Below are positions 1 through 4,504 of a DNA stretch of 7,202 nucleotides, piece after piece. Origin of the DNA: a bacterium. Lineage in GTDB: Bacteria; Patescibacteriota; Minisyncoccia; UBA6257; GWB1-50-10. The stretch spans positions 7,250 through 14,451 of the forward strand of contig DAICZV010000015.1 in assembly GCA_027310975.1 (NCBI GenBank). The letters run 5' to 3'. Under the pieces are notes generated by a model. The model ran no database searches, had not been told where the DNA came from, and was given only the letters and a program-made list of their open reading frames with translations. Every line of letters begins with the position of its first letter. Within the stretch, counting starts at the first letter, position 1. The translations under genes and the position numbers were made by a program.

Positions 1-23
1 CACTACCATTATGCTATGAGCCC
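1..23 (-). tRNA. tRNA 5' part, cut by window edge
   Basis: Read on the minus strand from 23, the sequence gives a 7-nt acceptor strand GGGCTCA, then T8-A9, then a D-arm whose GCAT (10-13) can pair with a GTGC, with the conserved AATGGTAGTG D-loop. The rest, including the anticodon, lies beyond the window start, so the isotype cannot be told. It lies downstream of tRNA-Cys on the same strand, separated by a palindromic repeat. Confidence 0.75.
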
Positions 24-40
24 TTTAAAATTATGCTGTT

Positions 41-90
41 GTCTGGCTACGCCAGATCTCGCGTAGCGAGACGTAGCGGGACAGGCCGCC
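41..90. repeat. Palindromic repeat R1, copy a (twin hairpin plus 10-bp extension)
   Basis: This contains two back-to-back perfect 15-nt hairpins with 6-bp stems and 3-nt loops: TCTGGC-TAC-GCCAGA (42-56) and TCTCGC-GTA-GCGAGA (57-71). They are followed by CGTAGCGGGA, which is absent from copy b (418-457). The second hairpin differs from copy b by a compensated pair (TCTCGC/GCGAGA against TCCCGC/GCGGGA), so pairing is kept while the sequence changes. The outer flanks GTCTGG and CAGGCCGCC are also shared with copy b. It lies between tRNA-Cys and the next tRNA. Confidence 0.85.
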
Positions 91-99
91 GCCTCTTTG

Positions 100-172
100 A
101 GGCCTAGACCGGAGTTGAACCGGTGAATAGTGGTTTTGCAGACCACCGCGTTGACCACTTCGCCACTAGGCC
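100..172 (-). tRNA. tRNA-Cys (GCA)
   Basis: On the minus strand the acceptor GGCCTAG pairs fully with CTAGGCC. The D-arm GCGAAGTGGTCAACGC, the anticodon stem GTGGT/ACCAC around loop CTGCAAA (anticodon GCA), and the T-arm ACCGG-TTCAACT-CCGGT are all intact. The discriminator is U73, the normal cysteine identity base. No CCA is encoded; the gene continues with CAAAG. The stop codon of the upstream GIY-YIG ORF (166-168) is formed by acceptor positions 5-7. The 3' end can also form a small hairpin with its trailer (GCCTC-AAA-GAGGC). Confidence 0.96.
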
Positions 173-408
173 TTATACCTTCTTTTTAAAATTTCTTTCT
201 GCTGATGAGTCTTCAGAAAACGCTCCATTCTAACAGCTTCGCTCCTTGTCGCAAACTCATGATATTCCAGCAATTCCCATGGCCTATAGGCCTTAGTTGA
301 TTTTACTCTACCAGCATTATGTAATGCTAGCCGCTTTGTTACGTCTTCGGCACTGCCAATATAAAAGTCGCCGTTTTTAATACTGCGCAATACGTACGTA
401 AAATACAT
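166..408 (-). CDS. Stand-alone GIY-YIG nuclease domain protein (80 aa)
   Basis: This is a single-domain GIY-YIG protein of the small UPF0213/YhbQ-like kind, often mislabelled as an excinuclease ABC subunit C fragment. The GIY equivalent is Y5-V-L, followed by FYIGS (15-19), R26 in TKRL, an H30-N31 pair, KSTKAYRPWELLEY (36-49), and the presumed catalytic glutamate E62 in RMERFLK. All expected active-site positions are present, so it could be a working metal-dependent nuclease. Its target is unknown. No Shine-Dalgarno precedes the ATG; the sequence just upstream is the 3' edge of a broken tRNA-Cys copy and a twin hairpin. The stop TAG lies inside tRNA-Cys, so RNase P cleavage of that tRNA would remove it from the mRNA. 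Base composition is visibly richer in A+T than infB. It may be a selfish insertion, but many family members are plain cellular genes. Confidence 0.85.
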   Translation of the reverse strand: MYFTYVLRSIKNGDFYIGSAEDVTKRLALHNAGRVKSTKAYRPWELLEYHEFATRSEAVRMERFLKTHQQKEILKRRYKA

Positions 409-411
409 AAA

Positions 412-481
412 GGTTTTGTCTGGCTTCGCCAGATCCCGCGTAGCGGGACAGACCGCCGCGTTACCTCTTCGCCATCCGGCC
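412..481 (-). pseudogene. Broken tRNA-Cys copy interrupted in the anticodon
   Basis: From 481 down to 449 the minus strand reads like the 5' half of tRNA-Cys: GGCCGGA-TG-GCGAAGAGGTAACGC-G-GCGGT-CTG. After exactly 30 nt of twin hairpin (448-419) it resumes with CAAAACC (418-412). With the 30 nt removed, loop CTGCAAA with anticodon GCA is restored. I count 35 matches, 5 mismatches and 1 gap against the intact tRNA-Cys at 172-132. Similarity ends after ACC, and the T-arm and 3' acceptor are absent. The acceptor GGCCGGA would pair at only 4 of 7 positions with the intact gene's CTAGGCC, so this is not a split tRNA sharing that 3' half. It begins 6 nt after the rbfA stop. Confidence 0.7.
418..457. 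repeat. Palindromic repeat R1, copy b (twin hairpin)
   Basis: Two perfect hairpins stand back to back: TCTGGC-TTC-GCCAGA (419-433) and TCCCGC-GTA-GCGGGA (434-448). The flanks GTCTG and CAGAC can also pair with one another, giving an alternative cruciform. It matches copy a (41-90) in order, orientation and flanks, with a compensated base pair in the second stem and a single change in the first loop. It sits inside the anticodon loop of the broken tRNA-Cys copy. Short hairpin repeats of this general kind resemble REP/MITE elements; no transposase is seen here. Confidence 0.85.
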
Positions 482-487
482 GTTATT

Positions 488-772
488 TTATTGTACTATT
501 TCAAATTTCAGGCGCGGGACGGGCTTAATGTTCAATTTGCGAACCAGCTTATACTGCAGTTCCCGCCGCCGGTCTTCCACCATTTTATACGCTTCCGGCC
601 CCTTTTCAAAAGGCAGAATGGAAAGCTTCACGCGCGCCGTTTCAAGCTTTTCGTCTATCACGACCTCCGCAATCGTGACCAGGGCGCCATTAAAATCAAA
701 GTCCCGCAGGAACATTTCGCTCAGCGTTTCCTGGATAACGCTCGCCATTTTGAGATTGCGGTAAGGCCTCAT
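488..772 (-). CDS. rbfA: 30S ribosome-binding factor RbfA (short, 94 aa)
   Basis: RbfA binds the 30S subunit and assists late maturation of 16S rRNA near the 5' helix. The family pattern is clear: an N-terminal helix with NLKMASVIQETLSEMF (6-21), then LVTIAEVVIDEKLETARVKL (31-50), matching the usual 'vTitdVevs.Dl..AkVyvs' strand-turn-strand, then a helix RRRELQYKLVRKL and the final strand PVPRLKFEIVQ. The start at 772 was chosen because it overlaps the infB stop by one base (TAATG), which implies translational coupling; the reading frame is open upstream only as a shadow of infB. At 94 aa it is shorter than the 115-135 aa of typical RbfA. It ends just after the P-x-L-x-F strand, lacking the usual acidic tail and last helix. 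The gene order infB-rbfA is the standard one. Confidence 0.93.
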   Translation of the reverse strand: MRPYRNLKMASVIQETLSEMFLRDFDFNGALVTIAEVVIDEKLETARVKLSILPFEKGPEAYKMVEDRRRELQYKLVRKLNIKPVPRLKFEIVQ

Positions 773-2172
773 TATTTGAACATCAAAACGCTTCCCTGCT
801 TTATTTCCGCCGCGGTCTGGACCAAGAGCCCCACTTCCATTCTTTCGGCGGCCTCGCCGATGTCCTTCTTCTGCGACTGCAAGTTCAAGATTTTTCCTTC
901 GCCGACGCTCACATCCCCTTCCCAAACCTCAAACGCTTCCTGGTTCTTCACGGGGCCTAAGATCACCCGGCCGCCGACGACGCGCTCCTGTCCTTTCGGC
1001 TCTCCGAAAACGGCGAGGATCTCTATCCGCCGGCGCTCGGCGGGATTTATACCGTTCAAGTGCTCAACGACGGCCTTCTCCAGTTCGTAGATTATCTGCG
1101 AAGTAATAACGGTCACGTGCTTGCCCTGGGCGAGGTTCTCGGCCGCCTTATCCACCTTCGTCCGGAATCCGATGACGAGCGCGCCCGAGGCGTCCGCGGT
1201 CTTCACGTCGTTCTCGGTGATGTTGCCCACGCTCGCGTCCACGATCCGGACCGGCATGGTGCCCGCAGCTTTGATGACTAATCCCTTGAGGGCCTCAAGC
1301 GAGGCGGTCTCATCGGCTTTAATGACGATGGGCACCGCCTTCGCGTCCGCGGCGGCGCCTTGAGCGGCCGCGGCGGCGCTTTCAAACCGCCTCTCGGGGT
1401 CGTTCGTGAACTCTTCCCCCACCTGCGGCAGGGATTCAAATCCGATGATGAGCGCCGGGGCGCAGGGCACGAGCGCTTCCGTTTTCTCGCCGCTTACCGT
1501 TTCAATGGACCGTACTTTTCCGGACGCGGTCGCGGTCCGTATGGCGTCTCCCGGACGCAAGGTTCCGTTCTTGATGACCACGCCGACCAGAATACCCTTC
1601 CTCGGGTCTTTCCGGCTTGTCATGATTATGCCCTCGGCGGGCGCTTGGAGGTCGGCTTGAAGTTCCTCCACGTCGGAAGCAAGGAGCACGAGGTCCAAAA
1701 GCTCGGGCACGCCCTCCCCGGTCTTCGCCGATATTTCCTGGAACGAAACGTCGCCGCCCCGCCCCTCTAAAAGCACGCCGTTTTGAAGCAGCTCGCTCTT
1801 CGCCCGCTCCGGGTCGGCATTGTTCTTGTCTATTTTGTTGATGGCCACGATGTACGGTATCTTGGCCGCCAGGATGGTTTGAATGGCTTCCTTGGTCTGG
1901 GGCTTCACGCCGTCGTCCGCGGCAATAACCAAAACGGCGATGTCCGCGACCTTGGCGCCATAGGCGCGCATGTTTTGGAAAGCTTCGTGGCCGGGCGTGT
2001 CAATGAACGTTACGCGCTGACCCTTCCACTCGGCCTCGTACGCGCCGATGGCCTGCGTGATGCCGCCGGCCTCGCGCGCGGCGACCGCGGTCTTCCGGAT
2101 ATAGTCCAAAAGCGTGGTCTTCCCGTGATCCACGTGGCCCATAATGACGATTACCGGCGGTCTTTTCTGCAT
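772..2172 (-). CDS. infB: Translation initiation factor IF-2 (minimal form, 466 aa)
   Basis: IF-2 is the GTPase that places fMet-tRNA on the 30S subunit and promotes 50S joining. G motifs are all present: G1 GHVDHGKT (12-19), G2 GGITQAIGA (36-44), G3 DTPGHEAF (58-65), G4 NKID (112-115) and G5 SAKTGEG (148-154). These are followed by domain II, the helical-linked domain III (about 280-370) and the C-terminal C1/C2 region ending GSVLMFK. The protein starts only 11 residues before G1, so the long IF2N/linker region of E. coli (890 aa) or B. subtilis (about 716 aa) IF-2 is missing. Only the conserved core remains, as in some reduced bacteria. No Shine-Dalgarno is visible before the ATG. A weak promoter candidate (TTGTAT 2205-2210, TAAGTT 2182-2187, 17-nt spacing) overlaps the divergent tRNA-Ser promoter. 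It is followed by rbfA with a one-base overlap. Confidence 0.97.
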   Translation of the reverse strand: MQKRPPVIVIMGHVDHGKTTLLDYIRKTAVAAREAGGITQAIGAYEAEWKGQRVTFIDTPGHEAFQNMRAYGAKVADIAVLVIAADDGVKPQTKEAIQTILAAKIPYIVAINKIDKNNADPERAKSELLQNGVLLEGRGGDVSFQEISAKTGEGVPELLDLVLLASDVEELQADLQAPAEGIIMTSRKDPRKGILVGVVIKNGTLRPGDAIRTATASGKVRSIETVSGEKTEALVPCAPALIIGFESLPQVGEEFTNDPERRFESAAAAAQGAAADAKAVPIVIKADETASLEALKGLVIKAAGTMPVRIVDASVGNITENDVKTADASGALVIGFRTKVDKAAENLAQGKHVTVITSQIIYELEKAVVEHLNGINPAERRRIEILAVFGEPKGQERVVGGRVILGPVKNQEAFEVWEGDVSVGEGKILNLQSQKKDIGEAAERMEVGLLVQTAAEIKQGSVLMFK

Positions 2173-2176
2173 CGTG

Positions 2177-2205
2177 TTGTCAACTTACCAGAGGAATGAT
2201 ATAAA
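2177..2205 (+). promoter_or_regulatory. Promoter of tRNA-Ser(GCT)-rlmB unit
   Basis: A -35 box TTGTCA (2177-2182) and a -10 box TATAAA (2200-2205) are separated by exactly 17 nt, and TG at 2197-2198 makes an extended -10. Transcription would start near 2212, about 16 nt before the tRNA. Since only 11 nt separate the tRNA from rlmB, this promoter most likely drives rlmB and the methyltransferase gene as well. It lies between the divergent starts of infB and the tRNA. Confidence 0.75.
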
Positions 2206-2227
2206 TACAAGCAGTTTCTACGTTTTT

Positions 2228-2318
2228 GGAGAGGTGCGGCGAATGGTAAGCCAGCAGTTTGCTAAACTGTAGAGGTCTTAAAAGCCTCTTGTGGGTTCGA
2301 CTCCCACCCTCTCCGCCA
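2228..2318 (+). tRNA. tRNA-Ser (GCT), CCA encoded
   Basis: The acceptor GGAGAGG pairs with CCTCTCC (2308-2314). The anticodon stem GCAGT/ACTGT holds loop TTGCTAA with anticodon GCT. The long variable arm (AGAGGTCTTAAAAGCCTCT) is typical of class II tRNAs, and the T-arm is GTGGG-TTCGACT-CCCAC. Discriminator G73 (2315) is followed by an encoded CCA (2316-2318). The start codon of rlmB follows only 11 nt later, so the two must be co-transcribed. Confidence 0.97.
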
Positions 2319-2329
2319 AAGATTTAAAC

Positions 2330-3124
2330 ATGTTCCAAAAAAGATTTAACCCAAGACAGCATAAAAGATTTGACCGCAACGACCACGGCAACAAAATCTA
2401 TATCTACGGCAAGCACGCCCTGGAGGAGGCGCTGGAGAAGGCCCCGCATACGATAAAGAAGGTCTTCCTTTCCGCCGATGCCGGCAACAGCGAGCTCCGG
2501 AGCATCCTCTCCAAGCGCGGCATTACGGCCTCGGCGATGAAAACGCACGACGCCTCGCAGATGGTCGGCCGGGAAACGGCCCATCAGGGCGTCATCGCCT
2601 TCATTGACCCCACGTCCCTCATGGTGGATTTCCGGACCTTCCTCGCCGGGCTCAAGATTGACGCGGGCACGATGCTCATCCTTTTGGACGAACTCACCGA
2701 TCCGCAGAACGTCGGCGCCATCATCCGCAGCGCTGCGGCCTTCGGCGCCGCCGGCGTCCTCATTCCCCCGCACCACCAGGCGCCGATCACCGGCGCGGTC
2801 GTGAAGGTTTCGGCCGGCATGGTCTTTTCGGTGCCGCTCGTTTCTATCGGCAACGTGAACCAGACCGTGCTTGCCCTTAAAGAGAAGGGCTTCCGGGCCT
2901 ACGGCTTGGACATGGCGGGCACCCGCGACATCCGCGAAGAAAGGTTTGAGTCGCCGTCGCTCATCGTTATCGGCAACGAAGGCGAAGGCATCCGGCAAAA
3001 AACCCTGGAGCACTGCGACGTCGCGCTCCGCATCCCGATGAGCCCCGACTGCGAATCTTTGAACGCCTCGGTTTCGGCCGCCGTCGTTCTTTACCAGTGG
3101 AGTAAATATCATTTGAAGGGATGA
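2330..3124 (+). CDS. rlmB: 23S rRNA 2'-O-methyltransferase RlmB-like (SpoU/TrmH family, 264 aa)
   Basis: This is a SPOUT-class methyltransferase that transfers a methyl group from S-adenosylmethionine to a guanosine 2'-OH; RlmB of E. coli acts on G2251 of 23S rRNA. The N-terminal substrate-binding domain is recognisable by YIYGKHALEEAL (24-35) and KVFLS. The three SpoU motifs follow: LDELTDPQNVGAIIRSA (119-135, with N127 and R133), VIGNEGEGI (213-221), and IPM...SLNASVSAAV (235-252), which form the knotted SAM site. The start at 2330 was chosen because upstream in-frame ATGs lie inside tRNA-Ser(GCT). No Shine-Dalgarno is present; after tRNA 3' processing the leader would be about 11 nt. Its stop overlaps the next start (ATGA). 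A TrmH-like role on tRNA G18 is possible, but the N-terminal domain favours RlmB. Confidence 0.92.
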   Translation: MFQKRFNPRQHKRFDRNDHGNKIYIYGKHALEEALEKAPHTIKKVFLSADAGNSELRSILSKRGITASAMKTHDASQMVGRETAHQGVIAFIDPTSLMVDFRTFLAGLKIDAGTMLILLDELTDPQNVGAIIRSAAAFGAAGVLIPPHHQAPITGAVVKVSAGMVFSVPLVSIGNVNQTVLALKEKGFRAYGLDMAGTRDIREERFESPSLIVIGNEGEGIRQKTLEHCDVALRIPMSPDCESLNASVSAAVVLYQWSKYHLKG

Positions 3125-3990
3125 AAAAATCGGACCTGATAGCGGAGCCCTGGGAGGACTACGAGCTGATTGACTCCGGCGACGGTGAAAAATTAGAACG
3201 CTACGGCAGCGTCGTTTTAATCCGGCCGGAAACCCAGGCCCTTTGGCATCCGGCCCATCCGGAGGAATGGCGGAAGGCGGCGGCCCATTTCCGCTTCGCG
3301 GGCGGCAGGGGCGCATGGGAAAAGGATAAGGGCGTCCCGGAAAAATGGGAGATGAAATGGAAGGGTATCCGTTTCACCGTCCGCCTCACCTCCTTCAAAC
3401 ATACCGGCGTTTTCCCCGAACAAGCTCCCAACTGGGAATGGCTCGCGGAGCGCGTCAAACGGATGGCAGAACCGAAAGTACTGAACCTTTTCGGCTACAC
3501 CGGCATCGCGAGCGTCGTGGCCGCCCGTTCGGGCGCGCAGGTCACCCAAATAGACGCTTCCAAGCAAAGCAATACTTGGGCTAAGGATAACGCCCGCATT
3601 TCCGGAGTGCCGGAAGAAAACATCCGCTTCCTTTTGGACGACGCCTTGAAGTTCGCCGAAAGGGAGGGGCGGCGCGGCTCAGTTTACGACGGAATAATCC
3701 TGGACCCGCCGGCCTTCGGCCGCGGACCGAAGGGCGAGGTTTGGAAAATAGAGGAGGGGTTTGAGCCGCTCCTCAAGGCGCTGGTCCCGCTCTTTTCGCC
3801 CAAGCCGGACGCATTCTTTATCTTGAACGGATACGCCGCGGGCTACTCACCGCGTTCGTTCCTGCAGGCCGTGGAGGGCGCCTTCCCAGAGATCGCAGAG
3901 GCCGAAGGAGAATTCGGCGAGCTCAACATAAAAGAGTCCGGCTCCGGCCGCCTCGTGCCTTCCGGCATTTACCTGCGCTTCGCCCGCTGA
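3121..3990 (+). CDS. Class I SAM-dependent RNA methyltransferase, RlmI/RlmK-like core (289 aa)
   Basis: A Rossmann-fold methyltransferase of the COG1092 (RlmI/YccW, PF10672) type, probably making 5-methylcytosine or a related base change in rRNA. An N-terminal beta-rich region (1-90) is followed by FKHTGVFPEQAPNW (92-105), the conserved entry strand of this family. Motif I is VLNLFGYTG (120-128), the acidic ribose-binding residue is D145 in QIDASK, then D173-D174, and motif IV is LDPPAFGRG (194-202). The N-terminal PUA domain found in RlmI is absent. The start overlaps the rlmB stop by four bases (ATGA), so the two rRNA-modification genes are translationally coupled. The gene ends in TGA, and the -35 box of the tRNA-Glu promoter begins on the next base. 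The exact substrate cannot be read from sequence. Confidence 0.88.
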   Translation: MKKSDLIAEPWEDYELIDSGDGEKLERYGSVVLIRPETQALWHPAHPEEWRKAAAHFRFAGGRGAWEKDKGVPEKWEMKWKGIRFTVRLTSFKHTGVFPEQAPNWEWLAERVKRMAEPKVLNLFGYTGIASVVAARSGAQVTQIDASKQSNTWAKDNARISGVPEENIRFLLDDALKFAEREGRRGSVYDGIILDPPAFGRGPKGEVWKIEEGFEPLLKALVPLFSPKPDAFFILNGYAAGYSPRSFLQAVEGAFPEIAEAEGEFGELNIKESGSGRLVPSGIYLRFAR

Positions 3991-4019
3991 TTGCCCGCAA
4001 CCGAAGTTTTAAGTATATT
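3991..4019 (+). promoter_or_regulatory. Promoter of tRNA-Glu
   Basis: TTGCCC (3991-3996) and TATATT (4014-4019) are spaced by exactly 17 nt, with a predicted start near 4026, directly before the tRNA at 4029. The -35 begins at the first base after the methyltransferase stop codon. It matches the 17-nt spacing of the other tRNA promoters in this window. Confidence 0.65.
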
Positions 4020-4028
4020 GGAGGAGAC

Positions 4029-4100
4029 GGTCCCGTCGTCTAATGGTTAGGACAGTGCCCTTTCACGGCATAAATAGGAGTTCGATTCTCCTCGGGACTA
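4029..4100 (+). tRNA. tRNA-Glu (TTC)
   Basis: Acceptor GGTCCCG pairs with CGGGACT (a G1-U72 wobble at the end). D-arm GTCT-AATGGTTA-GGAC, anticodon stem GTGCC/GGCAT around CTTTCAC (anticodon TTC), T-arm AGGAG-TTCGATT-CTCCT, discriminator A (4100). No CCA is encoded; the trailer starts CAAT. It is followed 8 nt later by a terminator, so this is a one-gene transcription unit. Confidence 0.95.
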
Positions 4101-4108
4101 CAATAAAC

Positions 4109-4135
4109 AAAAACGCCGCCATGGGCGGTGTTTTT
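4109..4135. terminator. Bidirectional rho-independent terminator
   Basis: A 12-bp stem (4109-4120 with 4124-4135) and a 3-nt loop: five A, CGCCGCC, loop ATG, GGCGGTG, five T. One pair is a G-T wobble. The A-run and T-run give a U-tract in both directions, so it can end tRNA-Glu transcription on the plus strand and the tRNA-Gly operon on the minus strand. Confidence 0.88.
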
Positions 4136-4144
4136 GTACGCTTG

Positions 4145-4182
4145 CCCGCACTGAGCAAGCGAAGCGAGTCGAGGTGTGCGGG
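4145..4182. repeat. Palindromic repeat R2 at tRNA-Gly 3' end
   Basis: The core CACTGAGC...GAGGTG (4149-4176) resembles a widespread short repeat of the CACTGAGC/GTCGAAGTG kind. It begins exactly at the base after the tRNA-Gly discriminator. The outer 7-bp inverted arms CCCGCAC (4145-4151) and GTGCGGG (4176-4182) extend into the tRNA: the right arm is the 3' acceptor strand plus discriminator. The hairpin would therefore compete with the acceptor stem. Confidence 0.75.
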
Positions 4183-4247
4183 TAGGCGGAATCGGACCGC
4201 CGTCTCATCCTTGGCAAGGACGTGTTCTGCCACTAAACCATACCCGC
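4177..4247 (-). tRNA. tRNA-Gly (GCC)
   Basis: Minus-strand acceptor GCGGGTA pairs with TACCCGC. D-arm GTTTAGTGGCAGAAC, anticodon stem CGTCC/GGATG around TTGCCAA (anticodon GCC), T-arm GGCGG-TCCGATT-CCGCC, discriminator A (4177). The trailer starts CACC and is repeat R2. Its 5' end is 8 nt after the stop of the 52-aa ORF, making it the last gene of a mixed tRNA-protein operon. Confidence 0.95.
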
Positions 4248-4255
4248 ATTCATTA

Positions 4256-4414
4256 TTATTGCGGCGGTGGACCGGTGGGGCCTTCAACGTGCGGAGCCCC
4301 GGTCGGACCGCGAAAATCTTTCGGACCTTGGCCAATCGGCCAGACAGCTAAAACCAAATATATCACAAGGCCAAGAAGGATTGCAATTAATACTTCGTAA
4401 TGCCAAGTCTTCAT
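4256..4414 (-). CDS. Small single-span membrane peptide with Gly-Pro-rich tail (52 aa)
   Basis: I do not recognise this protein. From MKTWHYEV it shows one hydrophobic segment, LIAILLGLVIYLVLAVW (about 9-25). A short Gly/Pro-rich tail follows with two GPTG units (in GPTGAPHVEGPTGPPPQ), loosely collagen-like and probably unstructured. The start at 4414 was preferred over the in-frame ATG at 4462 because the latter lies inside tRNA-Arg. There is no Shine-Dalgarno; only 7 nt separate the tRNA-Arg discriminator from the ATG, so the mature mRNA would be nearly leaderless. Its stop is 8 nt from tRNA-Gly. The fit of the frame between two tRNAs, and the clean membrane segment, argue that it is real, but it could be a chance ORF. 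Confidence 0.5.
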   Translation of the reverse strand: MKTWHYEVLIAILLGLVIYLVLAVWPIGQGPKDFRGPTGAPHVEGPTGPPPQ

Positions 4415-4421
4415 CTTAATG

Positions 4422-4493
4422 TGCCCCCATGAGGAATCGAACCTCAATCCCAGGTTCCGCAAACCTGTACTCTATCCGTTGAGCTATGGGGGC
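4422..4493 (-). tRNA. tRNA-Arg (GCG)
   Basis: Acceptor GCCCCCA pairs with TGGGGGC. D-arm GCTCAACGGATAGAGT carries A20, an arginine identity base. The anticodon stem CAGGT/ACCTG encloses TTGCGGA, so the anticodon is GCG (reads CGC, and CGU by wobble). T-arm TGAGG-TTCGATT-CCTCA, discriminator A (4422), trailer CATT, no CCA. Bacteria usually use Arg-ACG with A34 deaminated to inosine; an encoded G34 is unusual. It lies between two membrane-protein ORFs in the same operon. Confidence 0.93.
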
Positions 4494-4504
4494 TTCTGCG
4501 TCCG

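Noticed and set aside
41..457. CRISPR-like repeats
   Set aside because: Only two R1 copies more than 300 nt apart, of different length, with genes between them and no spacers or cas genes.
138..481. Group I intron or split tRNA-Cys joining the 5' half at 481-449 to the 3' half of the intact gene, with the GIY-YIG ORF as intron-encoded nuclease
   Set aside because: The intact tRNA-Cys already has its own well-paired 5' half; acceptor GGCCGGA matches CTAGGCC at only 4 of 7 pairs, and I see no group I core elements in the 30-nt hairpin or flanks.
416..1090. Plus-strand ORF of 224 aa opposite rbfA and infB
   Set aside because: It is antisense to two clearly conserved genes, has no family features, and its composition follows from high third-position G+C of infB.
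1360..2199. Plus-strand ORFs opposite infB
   Set aside because: Shadows of the infB frame; no start signal or recognisable domain.
2291..2329. Upstream ATG giving rlmB 13 extra residues
   Set aside because: Those codons lie in the T-arm and 3' acceptor of tRNA-Ser(GCT); the ATG at 2330 is the first after the tRNA.
2324..3316. Minus-strand ORF of 330 aa opposite rlmB
   Set aside because: Arg/His/Gly-rich shadow translation of rlmB and the methyltransferase; the sense strand has all SpoU motifs.
3121..3990. UGA read as glycine (code 25)
   Set aside because: The rlmB frame and methyltransferase frame both end in TGA at sensible positions, one as an ATGA overlap and one right at a promoter.
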